DNA from: Bradyrhizobium forestalis
GTDB taxonomy: Bacteria > Pseudomonadota > Alphaproteobacteria > Rhizobiales > Xanthobacteraceae
Assembly (NCBI RefSeq): GCF_002795245.1
Contig: NZ_PGVG01000001.1
Coordinates: 186,001-250,000, forward strand
Direction: 5' to 3'
DNA: 64,000 bases
How positions within the stretch are numbered: position 1 is the first letter of the stretch; the number at the start of each line of letters is the position of its first letter. The notes under the pieces were generated by a model. The model made no database searches and was not told the DNA's origin. It worked only from the letters and a program-made list of their open reading frames with translations. This document shows positions 17,498 through 25,620 of this stretch, piece after piece. The translations under genes and the position numbers were made by a program.

Positions 17498-19126
17498 TCA
17501 GGGTTTGGGGGGATGAATGAACGCCCACGGGCTGACCTCGGAGTCGCGCGTCACTTCCACCGAGATCAGATACGGCCCGCCATGCGCGAGTGCCCTCTCC
17601 ATCGCCGCCTTGAACTGATCCGGCGCAGTGACGCGTGCGGCGGCAACGCCAAAGGAATCCGCGAGCTTGACGAAATCCGGATTGACCAGGTCTGACGCCA
17701 CCACGCGGCCGTCGAAACGTTCACGCTGGTCGCGGCGGACATTGCCATAGGCGTTGTTGTTGAACACCAGCGTCACCACGCCGATGTTGAACTGAACGGC
17801 GGTGGACAGCTCCTGCACGCCGAACATGAAGCCGCCGTCGCCGGTGATGGCGACCACCGGCTTGTCGGGATTGGCGACCTTGGCACCAAGCGCAGTCGGA
17901 AAGCCCGAGCCGAGCGTGCCCTGATAACCTGACGTGATGAAGGTGCGCGGCTGGTAGACCGGAAAGCCGTACCAGGAGGCGAAGCCGACCTGCGACAGTT
18001 CATCGGTGACGATCGCGTTGTGCGGCAGCACTTCGCGCAGGATGTTCAGATACGCCATCTGCGGCTGGATGCGCTGGATCTCGGCTTGCGCTGACGCCGT
18101 GGCCTCGCGGATGTCTCCGCGTCGGCTGCGGCTCTTGGCATAACCGGCCTTCTTCACGGCTGCGAGGAGATCGGCCGAGCCGGCCTTGGCATCGGCGACG
18201 ATAGCGGTGTCGGAGGCGAGCCGGCGCATCTCGGCCGGATCGATGTCGATCCGGATGGATTTCAATCCGCTTGGTTGATATGGCCAGCGGAATCCCGACG
18301 CCGGCAGTTCTGCGCGTGTGCCGATCGCGATCATCAGATCAGTCTTCGGCCACAGTCTGTAGGCCGCAGCCATGGTGAGGCCGAGCTCATGCGCGTTGGA
18401 GACGATGCCGCGGCCGCTGCGGAAGGCGACCACCGGCGCATCGATCATCTCGGCGAGCTCGAGGATGTCCTCGCGCGCGTCGATCGCGCCGCTGCCGACA
18501 AAGATCATTGGCGCCTTGCTGGCCTTGATGAGCGCGGCCGCCTGCTTGATCATATCAGGATCCGGCTGCGGCGCGGGCAGCGGCTCCAGCACCTGGGCAG
18601 CTGCCGTATCCGCGCGCTGCGTGAAGACGTCCCACGGCATCTCGACCGAGGCGGGGCCGCGCCGTCCCGACATCATCTCCTGGAACGCGCGCGCCACGAC
18701 CGTCGGCGCGTTGCCGGGATATTCGATCCGCTCGGCCCATTTCACATAGGTGCGCAGGGTCGCAAGCTGATCCGGCATCTCGTGCAGATGACCGCGGCCC
18801 TTGCCCAAAAATGGCGTCGGCACCTGGCCGGTGACGCACAGCACCGGCTCGTTGCAGCCATAGGCGGTGAGCAGCGCCGCGCTGGCGTTGAGCACGCCGG
18901 GGCCGGGCACCACGCTGAACACGCCGGGCCGGCCGCTGGCGCGCGCATAGCCGAACGCCATGTAGCCGCAGGCCTGCTCGTGCCGCGCGCCGATCACCTT
19001 GAGCTGCGCCTGATGAAACGCGTCGAACAGGCCGTAGACTTGCGCGCCGGGCAGTCCGAACACGGTGTCGACACCGTGGGCGACAAGCCCGCTTACGATC
19101 GCTTCGCCGCCGGTGAGGGTGGTCAT
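17498..19126 (-). CDS. Thiamine-diphosphate-dependent enzyme (acetolactate synthase/decarboxylase family)
   Basis: 542 residues with the three domains of the POX/ALS group. The N-terminal Pyr domain has GVDTVFGLPGAQVYGLFDA and the activating Glu in GARHEQACGYMAFGYAR near residue 50. A central nucleotide-fold domain follows. The C-terminal PP domain has the ThDP motif GDGGFMFGVQELSTAVQF...NNN. It could be an acetolactate synthase-like enzyme or a 2-oxoacid decarboxylase. As the last gene behind the homoprotocatechuate genes, 25 bases after the FAH gene, it may act on an aromatic 2-oxoacid feeding the pathway, but no motif settles this. No ilvH-type small subunit is nearby, which argues against housekeeping IlvB. 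Confidence 0.9.
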   Translation of the reverse strand: MTTLTGGEAIVSGLVAHGVDTVFGLPGAQVYGLFDAFHQAQLKVIGARHEQACGYMAFGYARASGRPGVFSVVPGPGVLNASAALLTAYGCNEPVLCVTGQVPTPFLGKGRGHLHEMPDQLATLRTYVKWAERIEYPGNAPTVVARAFQEMMSGRRGPASVEMPWDVFTQRADTAAAQVLEPLPAPQPDPDMIKQAAALIKASKAPMIFVGSGAIDAREDILELAEMIDAPVVAFRSGRGIVSNAHELGLTMAAAYRLWPKTDLMIAIGTRAELPASGFRWPYQPSGLKSIRIDIDPAEMRRLASDTAIVADAKAGSADLLAAVKKAGYAKSRSRRGDIREATASAQAEIQRIQPQMAYLNILREVLPHNAIVTDELSQVGFASWYGFPVYQPRTFITSGYQGTLGSGFPTALGAKVANPDKPVVAITGDGGFMFGVQELSTAVQFNIGVVTLVFNNNAYGNVRRDQRERFDGRVVASDLVNPDFVKLADSFGVAAARVTAPDQFKAAMERALAHGGPYLISVEVTRDSEVSPWAFIHPPKP

Positions 19127-19151
19127 TTGGCTATTCCACTTCGCTTGTTGT

Positions 19152-20021
19152 TCAGGCTTCGTCGACCACGCCGTTGCGCAAGCGTCCGATCCCCTCGGCC
19201 TCGACCTCGACGACGTCGCCGGGCTTCAGGTATCGCGGCGGATCGAACCGCGCACCCGCGCCGGTCGGCGTGCCCGTGACGATGATATCGCCGGGGACGA
19301 GGGTTGCGAAGGTCGAGATATAGTTCACGAGATAGCGGAACGAAAACATCAGCCGGCTGGTGCGATCGTCCTGCCTGAGCTCGCCGTTGACATGCGTGGT
19401 GAGACGGATGTCCGCAATCTGCGATTCCGATGTGTAGGGCACGAGCCACGGGCCAAGGCTGCCGCTGGAGTCGAAGTTCTTGCCCTGGGTGACGTTGAAC
19501 TTGGCATGACGCAGCCAGTCGCGCACCGAGCCTTCGTTGCACAGCGTCAGCGCGGCGACGTGATCGAGCGCGGCGCTCTCGGGGATGTGTCGGCCCTGCT
19601 TGCCGATCACCAGCACGATCTCGCCCTCATAGTCGAGCTGCGCGGACGCGCGCGGGCGCACCAGCGGCGTGTCGTGCCCGACGAAGGAGCGCGGCGAGCG
19701 CATGAACATGCTCGGATATTTCGGCGCGTCCTGGCCGTCCTTGTACTCGGCGTTGCGGTCGGGATAGTTCACGCCGATGCAGATGATCTTTTCCGGCGCG
19801 GGCACCGGCGGCAGCCAGGTGATCTCAGTGAGCGCGTGATCCGGCGCGCGGCCGGCGGCTTCCTCGGCAAGGCTGATGAGCTTTCCAGCCGCGATCACCT
19901 CGCGCAGCGTCGGATAGTCCTTGGCGTAACGCGCTGAGAGATCGACGAGGCCGCCGTCGACGACGGCGCCGTACTTGGTCGCATCCTTGACGGAATAAGT
20001 GGCGAGGCGAGGGAGGGGCAT
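19152..20021 (-). CDS. Fumarylacetoacetate hydrolase-family protein (candidate HpaG-type decarboxylase)
   Basis: 289 residues with the FAH fold. The metal site is visible in QLDYEGEIVLVIGK (two Glu) and the upstream CIGVNYPDRNAEYK, with the C-terminal GDIIVTGTPTGAG. In the homoprotocatechuate pathway the 5-oxopent-3-ene-1,2,5-tricarboxylate decarboxylase HpaG is an FAH-family enzyme, and no other HpaG is seen here, so this gene is the natural candidate. The CHM isomerase step already has its own HpaF gene. A 2,4-diketo-acid hydrolase is the alternative. Its ATG overlaps the hpaD stop by one base (TGATG), so it is translated with hpaD. Confidence 0.88.
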   Translation of the reverse strand: MPLPRLATYSVKDATKYGAVVDGGLVDLSARYAKDYPTLREVIAAGKLISLAEEAAGRAPDHALTEITWLPPVPAPEKIICIGVNYPDRNAEYKDGQDAPKYPSMFMRSPRSFVGHDTPLVRPRASAQLDYEGEIVLVIGKQGRHIPESAALDHVAALTLCNEGSVRDWLRHAKFNVTQGKNFDSSGSLGPWLVPYTSESQIADIRLTTHVNGELRQDDRTSRLMFSFRYLVNYISTFATLVPGDIIVTGTPTGAGARFDPPRYLKPGDVVEVEAEGIGRLRNGVVDEA

Positions 20022-21004
20022 CAATCCGCAACCAGCACGTCGGCGACGAATTTCGGCTCACGCACGGCTTGGCCCGTGAACGGCGAGCCCTGCTCGAACC
20101 AGGAGCGTGGCGCAGGCGCGCCCCACAGCGTCTGGCGGCGGGGATCGCGCAGCGACCAGCGCAGTGGCTCGTGATCGTGATCCCCCGTGAAATAATCGCT
20201 GGTGTAGAGCTCGAGGCGGTGTCCGTCGGGATCCCTGACATAGAGGAAGAACGCGTTCGAGATGCCGTGGCGTCCGGGGCCGCGCTCGATGTTCTTCACA
20301 AAACCTTGCGAGGCCATGACGTCGCAGAGATGGATGATGTTCATCGCTGTCGGCGTCCAGTAGGCGAAATGGTGCAGGCGCGGGCCCTTGCCGTTGGTGA
20401 TGGCGAAATCGTGCACATTGCCCTTGCGGTGCATCCAGGCAGCCGCAATGCGGCCGTTCGGTCCGTCCTCTTCGGCGTACTCAGTGAGGCGGAAGCCGAG
20501 CCGCGCATAGAAATCGACCGTGTCCTGCACCTCGGCGGCGAAGACGTTGAAATGGTCGAGCCGCTGCGGATGGCAGCCGCGATAGAGATCGTAGCGGCGC
20601 AAGAGATGCAGCCGGCGGTCCATCGTCGCATAGAGCTCGATCTGGAAGCCGAAGGGGTCGGTGAATTGCAGCGTGCGGCCCTGGAACGGCTGGTCGACGA
20701 AGGCGTAAGCGAGACCGTTTTCGGAGAGGAACGCCGCGGCCTTGTCGAGATCTCTGTCGTTGCCGACCTTGAAGCCCAGCCGCGCGCAGGCCGGCGCGGC
20801 TGCCTTGCGCAGCACCAGCGAGTGGTGCTGGCGTTCTTCCGCCGCGCGAAGGTAAACGACCTTGTCGTCGGCGTCCTCGACATGCAGGCCGACGGTAGTC
20901 TCGTAGAACTCGCGGCTGAGCTTGAGGTCGGTGACGTCGAGCACGACATGGCTCGAACGAATGATGTTGAACGGCGGCTCGAAGACGTGTTGCGGTACGG
21001 GCAT
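20021..21004 (-). CDS. hpaD: 3,4-dihydroxyphenylacetate 2,3-dioxygenase (homoprotocatechuate extradiol dioxygenase)
   Basis: 327-residue type I extradiol ring-cleaving dioxygenase built from VOC modules. It opens homoprotocatechuate to 5-carboxymethyl-2-hydroxymuconate semialdehyde using Fe(II) (or Mn(II) in some relatives). Metal ligands fit His151 in RLDHFNVF, His211 or 212 in RLHHFAYW and Glu265 in GHRLELYTSDY. This spacing matches the Brevibacterium enzyme (155/214/267, from memory). The C-terminal lid HDHEPLRWSLRDPRRQTLWG is also typical. Start ATG at 21004 with GGGGAAAC upstream. It belongs to the Arthrobacter/Brevibacterium type, not the E. coli LigB-type HpaD. Confidence 0.93.
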   Translation of the reverse strand: MPVPQHVFEPPFNIIRSSHVVLDVTDLKLSREFYETTVGLHVEDADDKVVYLRAAEERQHHSLVLRKAAAPACARLGFKVGNDRDLDKAAAFLSENGLAYAFVDQPFQGRTLQFTDPFGFQIELYATMDRRLHLLRRYDLYRGCHPQRLDHFNVFAAEVQDTVDFYARLGFRLTEYAEEDGPNGRIAAAWMHRKGNVHDFAITNGKGPRLHHFAYWTPTAMNIIHLCDVMASQGFVKNIERGPGRHGISNAFFLYVRDPDGHRLELYTSDYFTGDHDHEPLRWSLRDPRRQTLWGAPAPRSWFEQGSPFTGQAVREPKFVADVLVAD

Positions 21005-21024
21005 TAGCGTTTCCCCTCGATTTT

Positions 21025-21129
21025 GTCATTCCGGGGCGGCTCGTAGAGCCGGGCCCGGAATCCATCGCGCAGCAGTGTTGGTGGATGAATGGATTCCGGG
21101 CTCGCGACTTCGTCGCGCCCCGGAATGAC
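21025..21129. repeat. Palindromic repeat family A, copy 4
   Basis: Begins GTCATTCCGGGGCGGCTC and ends CGCGCCCCGGAATGAC, with inner CCCGGAATCCAT and ATGGATTCCGGG boxes. It fills the hpaE-hpaD gap and ends at the base before the hpaE stop codon. It therefore splits the hpa operon with a long stem and could uncouple the level of hpaD from that of hpaE. Confidence 0.85.
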
Positions 21130-22668
21130 TCAAACTCCCAGTCTCTGAATCCTATGCGTGCCCCGCGCCAGCGAGACGTGCTTGGTTTCCATGTAGAAGT
21201 CGAACGAGTAATCGCCGCCATCGCGGCCGATGCCGCTTGCTTTCATGCCGCCGAACGGTGTCGGCAGATGGCGGACGTTCTCCGAGTTCAGCCAGATCAT
21301 GCCGGCCTCCAGCGCGTCGGCGACGCGGAGCGCGCGGCCCACATCGTTGGTCCAGACATAGCCGGTGAGGCCATAGCGGATGTCATTGGCGATCTCGATC
21401 GCATCGGCCTCGTCGCGGAACGGTAGCACCGTGAGGAACGGGCCGAACACCTCCTCCTGTGCCACCCGCATCTTGCCATGCGCGCCGGTCACCAGCGTCG
21501 GCTCGACATAATGCCCGCCGCCCGGGCCGTCATGGGCCTTGCCGCCGACCGCGATGGTCGCGCCATCCTGCCGTGCCACGTCGAAATAGGAGCAGACCTT
21601 TGCCAGGTGGCGTTCGTGGATCAGCGGCCCGATCTCGGTGGCGGGATCGAGGGGATGGCCGACCTTCAGCGCCTTCACGCGCGCCGTCAGCTTCTCGATG
21701 AACTTGTCCGCGATGCTCTGCTGGATCAGCAGGCGGCTGGACGAGGTGCAGCGCTCGCCGTTGAGCGAGTAGATCATGAACACGACCGCATCGAGCGCGC
21801 GGTCGAGATCGGCGTCGTCGAACACGATCACGGGGTTCTTGCCGCCGAGCTCGAAATGCACGCGCTTCAAGGTCGGCGCGCCCTGAACCATGATCGCCGA
21901 CCCCGTCGCGCTTTCACCGACGAAGCCGATCGCCTTGATCGCGGGATGCTCGGTCAGCGCCTTGCCGGCCTCTTCGCCAAAACCGTGGACGGTGTTGAGC
22001 ACGCCGTCGGGCACGCCGGCTTCCTTCACGAGCCTTCCCAGAATGCTCGCTGTCACCGGCGACCACTCGGCCGGCTTGTGCACGACGGTGCAGCCGGCGG
22101 CAAGCGCCGGGGCGATCTTCCAGGTCGAGAGCATGAACGGCGTGTTCCATGGCGTGATCACGCCGACCGGGCCGATCGGCACCCGCGTCGAGACGTTCCA
22201 GTGCTCGTCGCTCGGCGTGTTGAGGCCGTCGCGCGCCTCGGCGCATTTGTCGGCGAAGAAGCGGAAATTCTCGGCGGCGCGGATCGCGGCCTTGGCCATG
22301 AAGCGATAGGCCTGTCCAGTGTCGATGCATTCGAGCACCGCGATGTCCTCGGCATTGTCCTCGATCGCATCGGCCACCCGATGCAGCAGCTTGCGCCGCA
22401 TCGCCGGCCCCATCTGGCGCCAGGACTTGAAGGCGAGCGCAGCCGCCGTGGCTGCGCGGTCGATGTCCTCGGCATTGCCGCGGGCGACGCTCGCGAGCAC
22501 AGCGCCGTCCACCGGCGATTTTGTCTCGAAGGTCGCACCGGAGATCGAGGCGACGGTCTTGCCGTCGATGAAATGGCCGATGCCGTCGGCCTGCAGCTTC
22601 TTCAGCAGCGGCGCGACGCGGTCGCGGTTGGCCTGGAACACATCGGCTTTCGGGGTGGGCTTATCCAT
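21130..22668 (-). CDS. hpaE: 5-carboxymethyl-2-hydroxymuconate semialdehyde dehydrogenase
   Basis: 512-residue NAD-dependent aldehyde dehydrogenase that oxidises the HpaD product to 5-carboxymethyl-2-hydroxymuconate. Catalytic Glu273 is in RVHFELGGKNP and Cys307 in LNGERCTSSSR. The Rossmann motif is GFVGESATGS and the substrate/cofactor segment VGVITPWNTPF is present. HpaE rather than a generic ALDH is chosen because of its position: the start overlaps the end of hpaF by eight bases and the dioxygenase gene follows. The family A repeat begins right after its stop codon. Confidence 0.93.
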   Translation of the reverse strand: MDKPTPKADVFQANRDRVAPLLKKLQADGIGHFIDGKTVASISGATFETKSPVDGAVLASVARGNAEDIDRAATAAALAFKSWRQMGPAMRRKLLHRVADAIEDNAEDIAVLECIDTGQAYRFMAKAAIRAAENFRFFADKCAEARDGLNTPSDEHWNVSTRVPIGPVGVITPWNTPFMLSTWKIAPALAAGCTVVHKPAEWSPVTASILGRLVKEAGVPDGVLNTVHGFGEEAGKALTEHPAIKAIGFVGESATGSAIMVQGAPTLKRVHFELGGKNPVIVFDDADLDRALDAVVFMIYSLNGERCTSSSRLLIQQSIADKFIEKLTARVKALKVGHPLDPATEIGPLIHERHLAKVCSYFDVARQDGATIAVGGKAHDGPGGGHYVEPTLVTGAHGKMRVAQEEVFGPFLTVLPFRDEADAIEIANDIRYGLTGYVWTNDVGRALRVADALEAGMIWLNSENVRHLPTPFGGMKASGIGRDGGDYSFDFYMETKHVSLARGTHRIQRLGV

Positions 22669-23059
22669 GGGCGGCCTCCGCTTTCAGGGCGTCGTGGATG
22701 TTGTTGCGCTTCCAGCTCACGTCCTTGTCGTTGATCTGCATGTCGAACGACAGGGCGAACTTGCTGGCGGCGAAGACGGGGTCGAGATACTTCGAGAGTA
22801 CCTGGAAGACGTGCTCGCCGGCCTTCTGGCGCGTCTTGAGATCGCGGCCCTCGCCGATGCGCAGCACCATGTCCAGAAACCCGTAGTCCTGCCGCGCGTC
22901 CGCGATGGCATAGTGCTCGCACTTGACAGCGCGAACGCGGATGCCGCCGAGCGGGAAGATGCCGGTTTCGACCGCCGCCTTGCGTACGACCTCGCAGACC
23001 GCGGCGATGTCTAAGCGGCCGTCGAGATTGGCCGAATACTCGATCGTGAAATGCGGCAT
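22661..23059 (-). CDS. hpaF: 5-carboxymethyl-2-hydroxymuconate delta-isomerase
   Basis: 132-residue member of the tautomerase superfamily that shifts the double bond of 5-carboxymethyl-2-hydroxymuconate. The N-terminus is MPHFTIEYSANLDG; after Met removal Pro1 is the catalytic base. The length matches E. coli HpaF (about 126). The C-terminal FALSFDMQINDKDVSWKRNN is also characteristic. ATG at 23059 with AGGGAG upstream. The reading frame ends TAA at 22661, overlapping the hpaE start. It is the second gene of the operon, 31 bases after hpaH. Confidence 0.94.
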   Translation of the reverse strand: MPHFTIEYSANLDGRLDIAAVCEVVRKAAVETGIFPLGGIRVRAVKCEHYAIADARQDYGFLDMVLRIGEGRDLKTRQKAGEHVFQVLSKYLDPVFAASKFALSFDMQINDKDVSWKRNNIHDALKAEAAHG

Positions 23060-23090
23060 CGCGGTTTCACTCCCTGTCTTTCTTGTTCGC

Positions 23091-23897
23091 CTAAGCGAAG
23101 TAGCAGCTCACCGAGCCGTAGGCGCCATAGTCGGCTTGAATTGTGTCGCCCTTGCGAGTCTCGATCGGACGGATGAAGGAGCCGGCGAGCACGACCTGGC
23201 CGGGCTCGAGCGCTAGCCCGAGCGGGGCGATCTTGTTGGCGAGCCAGGCCACGGCTGTGGCGGGATGGTTGAGCACGCCGGCGGCAAGACCTGTCTCTTC
23301 CAACTGGCCGTTCTTGAAACACAGCGCGCCGATCCAGCGCAGGTCAGCATCGAGGGGACGGATCGGGCGGCCGCCGAGCACGATGCCGGCATTCGCCGCA
23401 TTGTCGGCGATGGTATCGAAGATCTTTCGCGTCGCTTTCGTTCTGGGATCGACGCGCTCGATTCGCGTATCCAAAATCTCCAGCGCCGGCACCACGAAGT
23501 CGGTGGCGTTGAGCACGTCGAATAACGTGCAGTCGGGGCCTGCGAGGCGCTTACTCATGACGAAGGCGAGCTCGGCTTCGACCCGCGTCGCGATGAAGCG
23601 CTCGGTCGGAATGATTCCGCCGTCGGCGAAGAACATGTCGTCGAGCAGCACGCCGGAATCCGGCTCGTCGATGTTGAGCGCGCTCTGCATCGCCTTCGAA
23701 GTCAGGCCGATCTTGTGGCCACGAACGATGCGCCCCTCGGCGATTTTGGCGTCGACCCAGGCCTTCTGAATCGCGTAGGCATCGGCGATGCTGATCTCGG
23801 GGAAATCCTGCGAGAGCTGCCGGATCTGCGTGCGGGTCTTCTCCGCCTGGTGCAGACGCCTCGCGCAAGCCTGGATATCGTCGTTGGAAAGCGCCAT
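23091..23897 (-). CDS. hpaH: 2-oxo-hept-4-ene-1,7-dioate hydratase
   Basis: 268-residue hydratase of the FAH-like/MhpD group that adds water to 2-oxohept-4-ene-1,7-dioate. Diagnostic stretches are GHKIGLTSKAMQSALNIDEP, RVEAELAFVMSKRL with the metal-binding Glu pair, FVVPALEILDTRI and VLAGSFIRPIETRKGDTIQA. Length matches E. coli HpaH (267). First gene of the leftward hpa operon; the promoter and MarR-type operators lie in the 110 bases before the divergent hpaR. Confidence 0.94.
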   Translation of the reverse strand: MALSNDDIQACARRLHQAEKTRTQIRQLSQDFPEISIADAYAIQKAWVDAKIAEGRIVRGHKIGLTSKAMQSALNIDEPDSGVLLDDMFFADGGIIPTERFIATRVEAELAFVMSKRLAGPDCTLFDVLNATDFVVPALEILDTRIERVDPRTKATRKIFDTIADNAANAGIVLGGRPIRPLDADLRWIGALCFKNGQLEETGLAAGVLNHPATAVAWLANKIAPLGLALEPGQVVLAGSFIRPIETRKGDTIQADYGAYGSVSCYFA

Positions 23898-23929
23898 TCG
23901 TCATCTTACAAATCGTGGTGCTCGGAGAT

Positions 23930-23945
23930 ACTTAACATGTTAAGT
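23930..23945. promoter_or_regulatory. Perfect 16-bp palindrome, probable HpaR operator
   Basis: ACTTAACATGTTAAGT is a perfect palindrome centred 40 bases from the hpaH start and 70 from hpaR. MarR-family repressors commonly bind palindromes of this length and autoregulate from a divergent promoter. A second, imperfect inverted repeat (GTTTGTTGCACTGCAAAC, 23968-23985) lies between it and hpaR and may be a second site. The region is the most AT-rich in the neighbourhood. Confidence 0.65.
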
Positions 23946-24007
23946 GAATGCGTCAAACACAATGTTGGTTTGTTGCACTGCAAACATTTTGCGGCTTGAA
24001 AGGCGTC

Positions 24008-24526
24008 ATGACGAAGAAACCTGCCGATCCCGCCAACGGAAGCGCGCCTGCCGCGCGCCAGGTGCCGATGCGCGACTTCTCGCGCTCGCTGCCGATGTCG
24101 CTGCTGCGGGCCCGCGAAGCCGTGATGCGGCAGTTCCGTCCCTCGCTGCGCGAGCACGGCCTCACCGAGCAGCAATGGCGTATCCTGCGGGCACTGGCAG
24201 CCATCGAGGCGGTCGAGGTCACGGAACTCGCGCGCACCGCGTTCCTGCTCGGGCCGAGCCTGTCGCGCATCCTGCGCGATCTCGAGGCCCGCAACCTGAT
24301 CGAGCGCAAGACCGCGAAAGCGGATCAGCGCCGCAGCATGGTCTCGATCTCGAAAGAGGGCGTGAAGCTGATGGCCTCGGTGGCGCCGACGTCGGAGGCG
24401 ATCTACGCCCAGATCACCAGCCGCTTCGGCGCACGCAAGCTCGCCGAATTGCAGGAGATGCTGGGTGAGCTCGAACAGAGCCTTGCCGGGCTCGGAAGCG
24501 CGGATGATACACGCGCGGAGGGGTGA
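24008..24526 (+). CDS. hpaR: MarR-family regulator of homoprotocatechuate degradation
   Basis: 172 residues from the ATG at 24008; the longer frame from 23948 would read through the operator region. It has a winged helix-turn-helix: LTEQQWRILRALAAIEAVEV, then LARTAFLLGPSLSRILRDLE as recognition helices, then the wing NLIERKTAKADQRRSMVSIS. SLPMSLLRAREAVMRQFRP before it is the dimerisation helix typical of HpaR. In E. coli HpaR represses the meta-cleavage operon and is released by hydroxyphenylacetates. Its place opposite hpaH with a palindrome between supports the same role here. Confidence 0.9.
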   Translation: MTKKPADPANGSAPAARQVPMRDFSRSLPMSLLRAREAVMRQFRPSLREHGLTEQQWRILRALAAIEAVEVTELARTAFLLGPSLSRILRDLEARNLIERKTAKADQRRSMVSISKEGVKLMASVAPTSEAIYAQITSRFGARKLAELQEMLGELEQSLAGLGSADDTRAEG

Positions 24527-24640
24527 ACCCAGATATGCGTGCGTGCGCGGCGAGAGCCATGGACATTCACGCTTTTTTTCGCTCAAAGTGCGGCCAACCC
24601 GATCCGCGGCGAGTGAGAGCAACAGGGAAGGAAAGGCAAC

Positions 24641-25417
24641 GTGGCGAATAAAGTCAAAGAGATCTGGAAGTCGGGCAAGGCCGTCGTCAACGCGTGGCTG
24701 GCAATTCCCTCCGGCTTCTCGGCCGAGATGATCGCGCAATGCGGCTTCGACAGCGTCACGGTCGACATGCAGCACGGCGTGCAGGACTATCTGTCGATGG
24801 TGCAGTGCTTCCAGGCTATGGACAAGCACCCGGTGACCCCGATGGTCCGCGTGCCCTGGAACGAGCCCGGCATCATCGGCAAGGTGCTCGACGGCGGCGC
24901 CTATGGCGTGATCTGCCCGATGGTCAACACGCCGCAGGAAGCCCGGAACCTGGTCTCCTATTCGAAATATCCGCCCAAGGGCGTGCGCTCCAACGGCCCG
25001 ATCCGCGCCGGCATGTACGGCACCGCGGGCTCTTATCAGAAGACGGCCAATGACGAGATCGTGCTGCTGCCGATGATGGAGACCAGGACCGCGGTCGAGA
25101 ACATGGAAGCGATCCTCGACGTCGAAGGCATCGACGGCGTCTATATCGGCCCGTCCGATCTCGGCTTCTCCTACGGCCTCGAGCCCAAGCTCGACCGCAG
25201 CGAGCCCGAGATTCTCGCGATCTACGAGAAGATCATCAAGGAATGCGGCAAGCGCGGCCTCAACCCCGGCATCCATTGCAGCGGCGCCGAAGGCGCAGCG
25301 CGCGCCATCAACATGGGCTTCAAGCTGGTGACGCTGTCGAACGAGGTCGGCCTGATGACGACCTACGCCAAGATGCAGGTAAACGCGACCCGCAAGGAAT
25401 CGGGCGGCAAGGCGTAA
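24641..25417 (+). CDS. HpcH/HpaI-family aldolase
   Basis: 258-residue class II (metal-dependent) pyruvate aldolase, GTG start at 24641 with GGAAAGG upstream. Signatures: VTVDMQHGVQ with the catalytic His, VRVPWNEPG, the metal Glu in MMETRTAVENMEAI and Asp in YIGPSDLGFSYG. It could perform the last hpa step (4-hydroxy-2-oxoheptanedioate to pyruvate and succinate semialdehyde). It is, however, diverged from E. coli HpaI (MQHG instead of GEHA), and it lies just before a galactarate/altronate-type dehydratase gene, so a sugar-acid aldolase (GarL-like) is a real alternative. It sits 114 bases after hpaR on the same strand. Confidence 0.88.
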   Translation: MANKVKEIWKSGKAVVNAWLAIPSGFSAEMIAQCGFDSVTVDMQHGVQDYLSMVQCFQAMDKHPVTPMVRVPWNEPGIIGKVLDGGAYGVICPMVNTPQEARNLVSYSKYPPKGVRSNGPIRAGMYGTAGSYQKTANDEIVLLPMMETRTAVENMEAILDVEGIDGVYIGPSDLGFSYGLEPKLDRSEPEILAIYEKIIKECGKRGLNPGIHCSGAEGAARAINMGFKLVTLSNEVGLMTTYAKMQVNATRKESGGKA

Positions 25418-25428
25418 GCGAACCTCGC

Positions 25429-25592
25429 GTGTCCCGGACGCGGCGCAGCACGAAGTGATGCGCCGCAGAGCCGGGACCCAGACGTTAGCGAAGCGCATGA
25501 CGTGACAACTAGGCCCCGGATCTGCAGCGCCATAGCGCGTCGAAGACGCGCGTAAACGCGCTAATGGCGCGCTGCGCTGTGTCCAGGGCACG
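25429..25592. repeat. Palindromic repeat family D, copy 2
   Basis: Begins GTGTCCCGGACGCGGCGCAGC and holds CGCAGAGCCGGGACCCAG; the second half (CCCCGGATCTGCAGCGCC) is roughly inverted. Related to 6576-6709. It separates the aldolase gene from the UxaA-family gene. The exact ends are approximate. Confidence 0.6.
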
Positions 25593-25620
25593 CTACTTTG
25601 AAGACCCAAGGAGACCTCTC

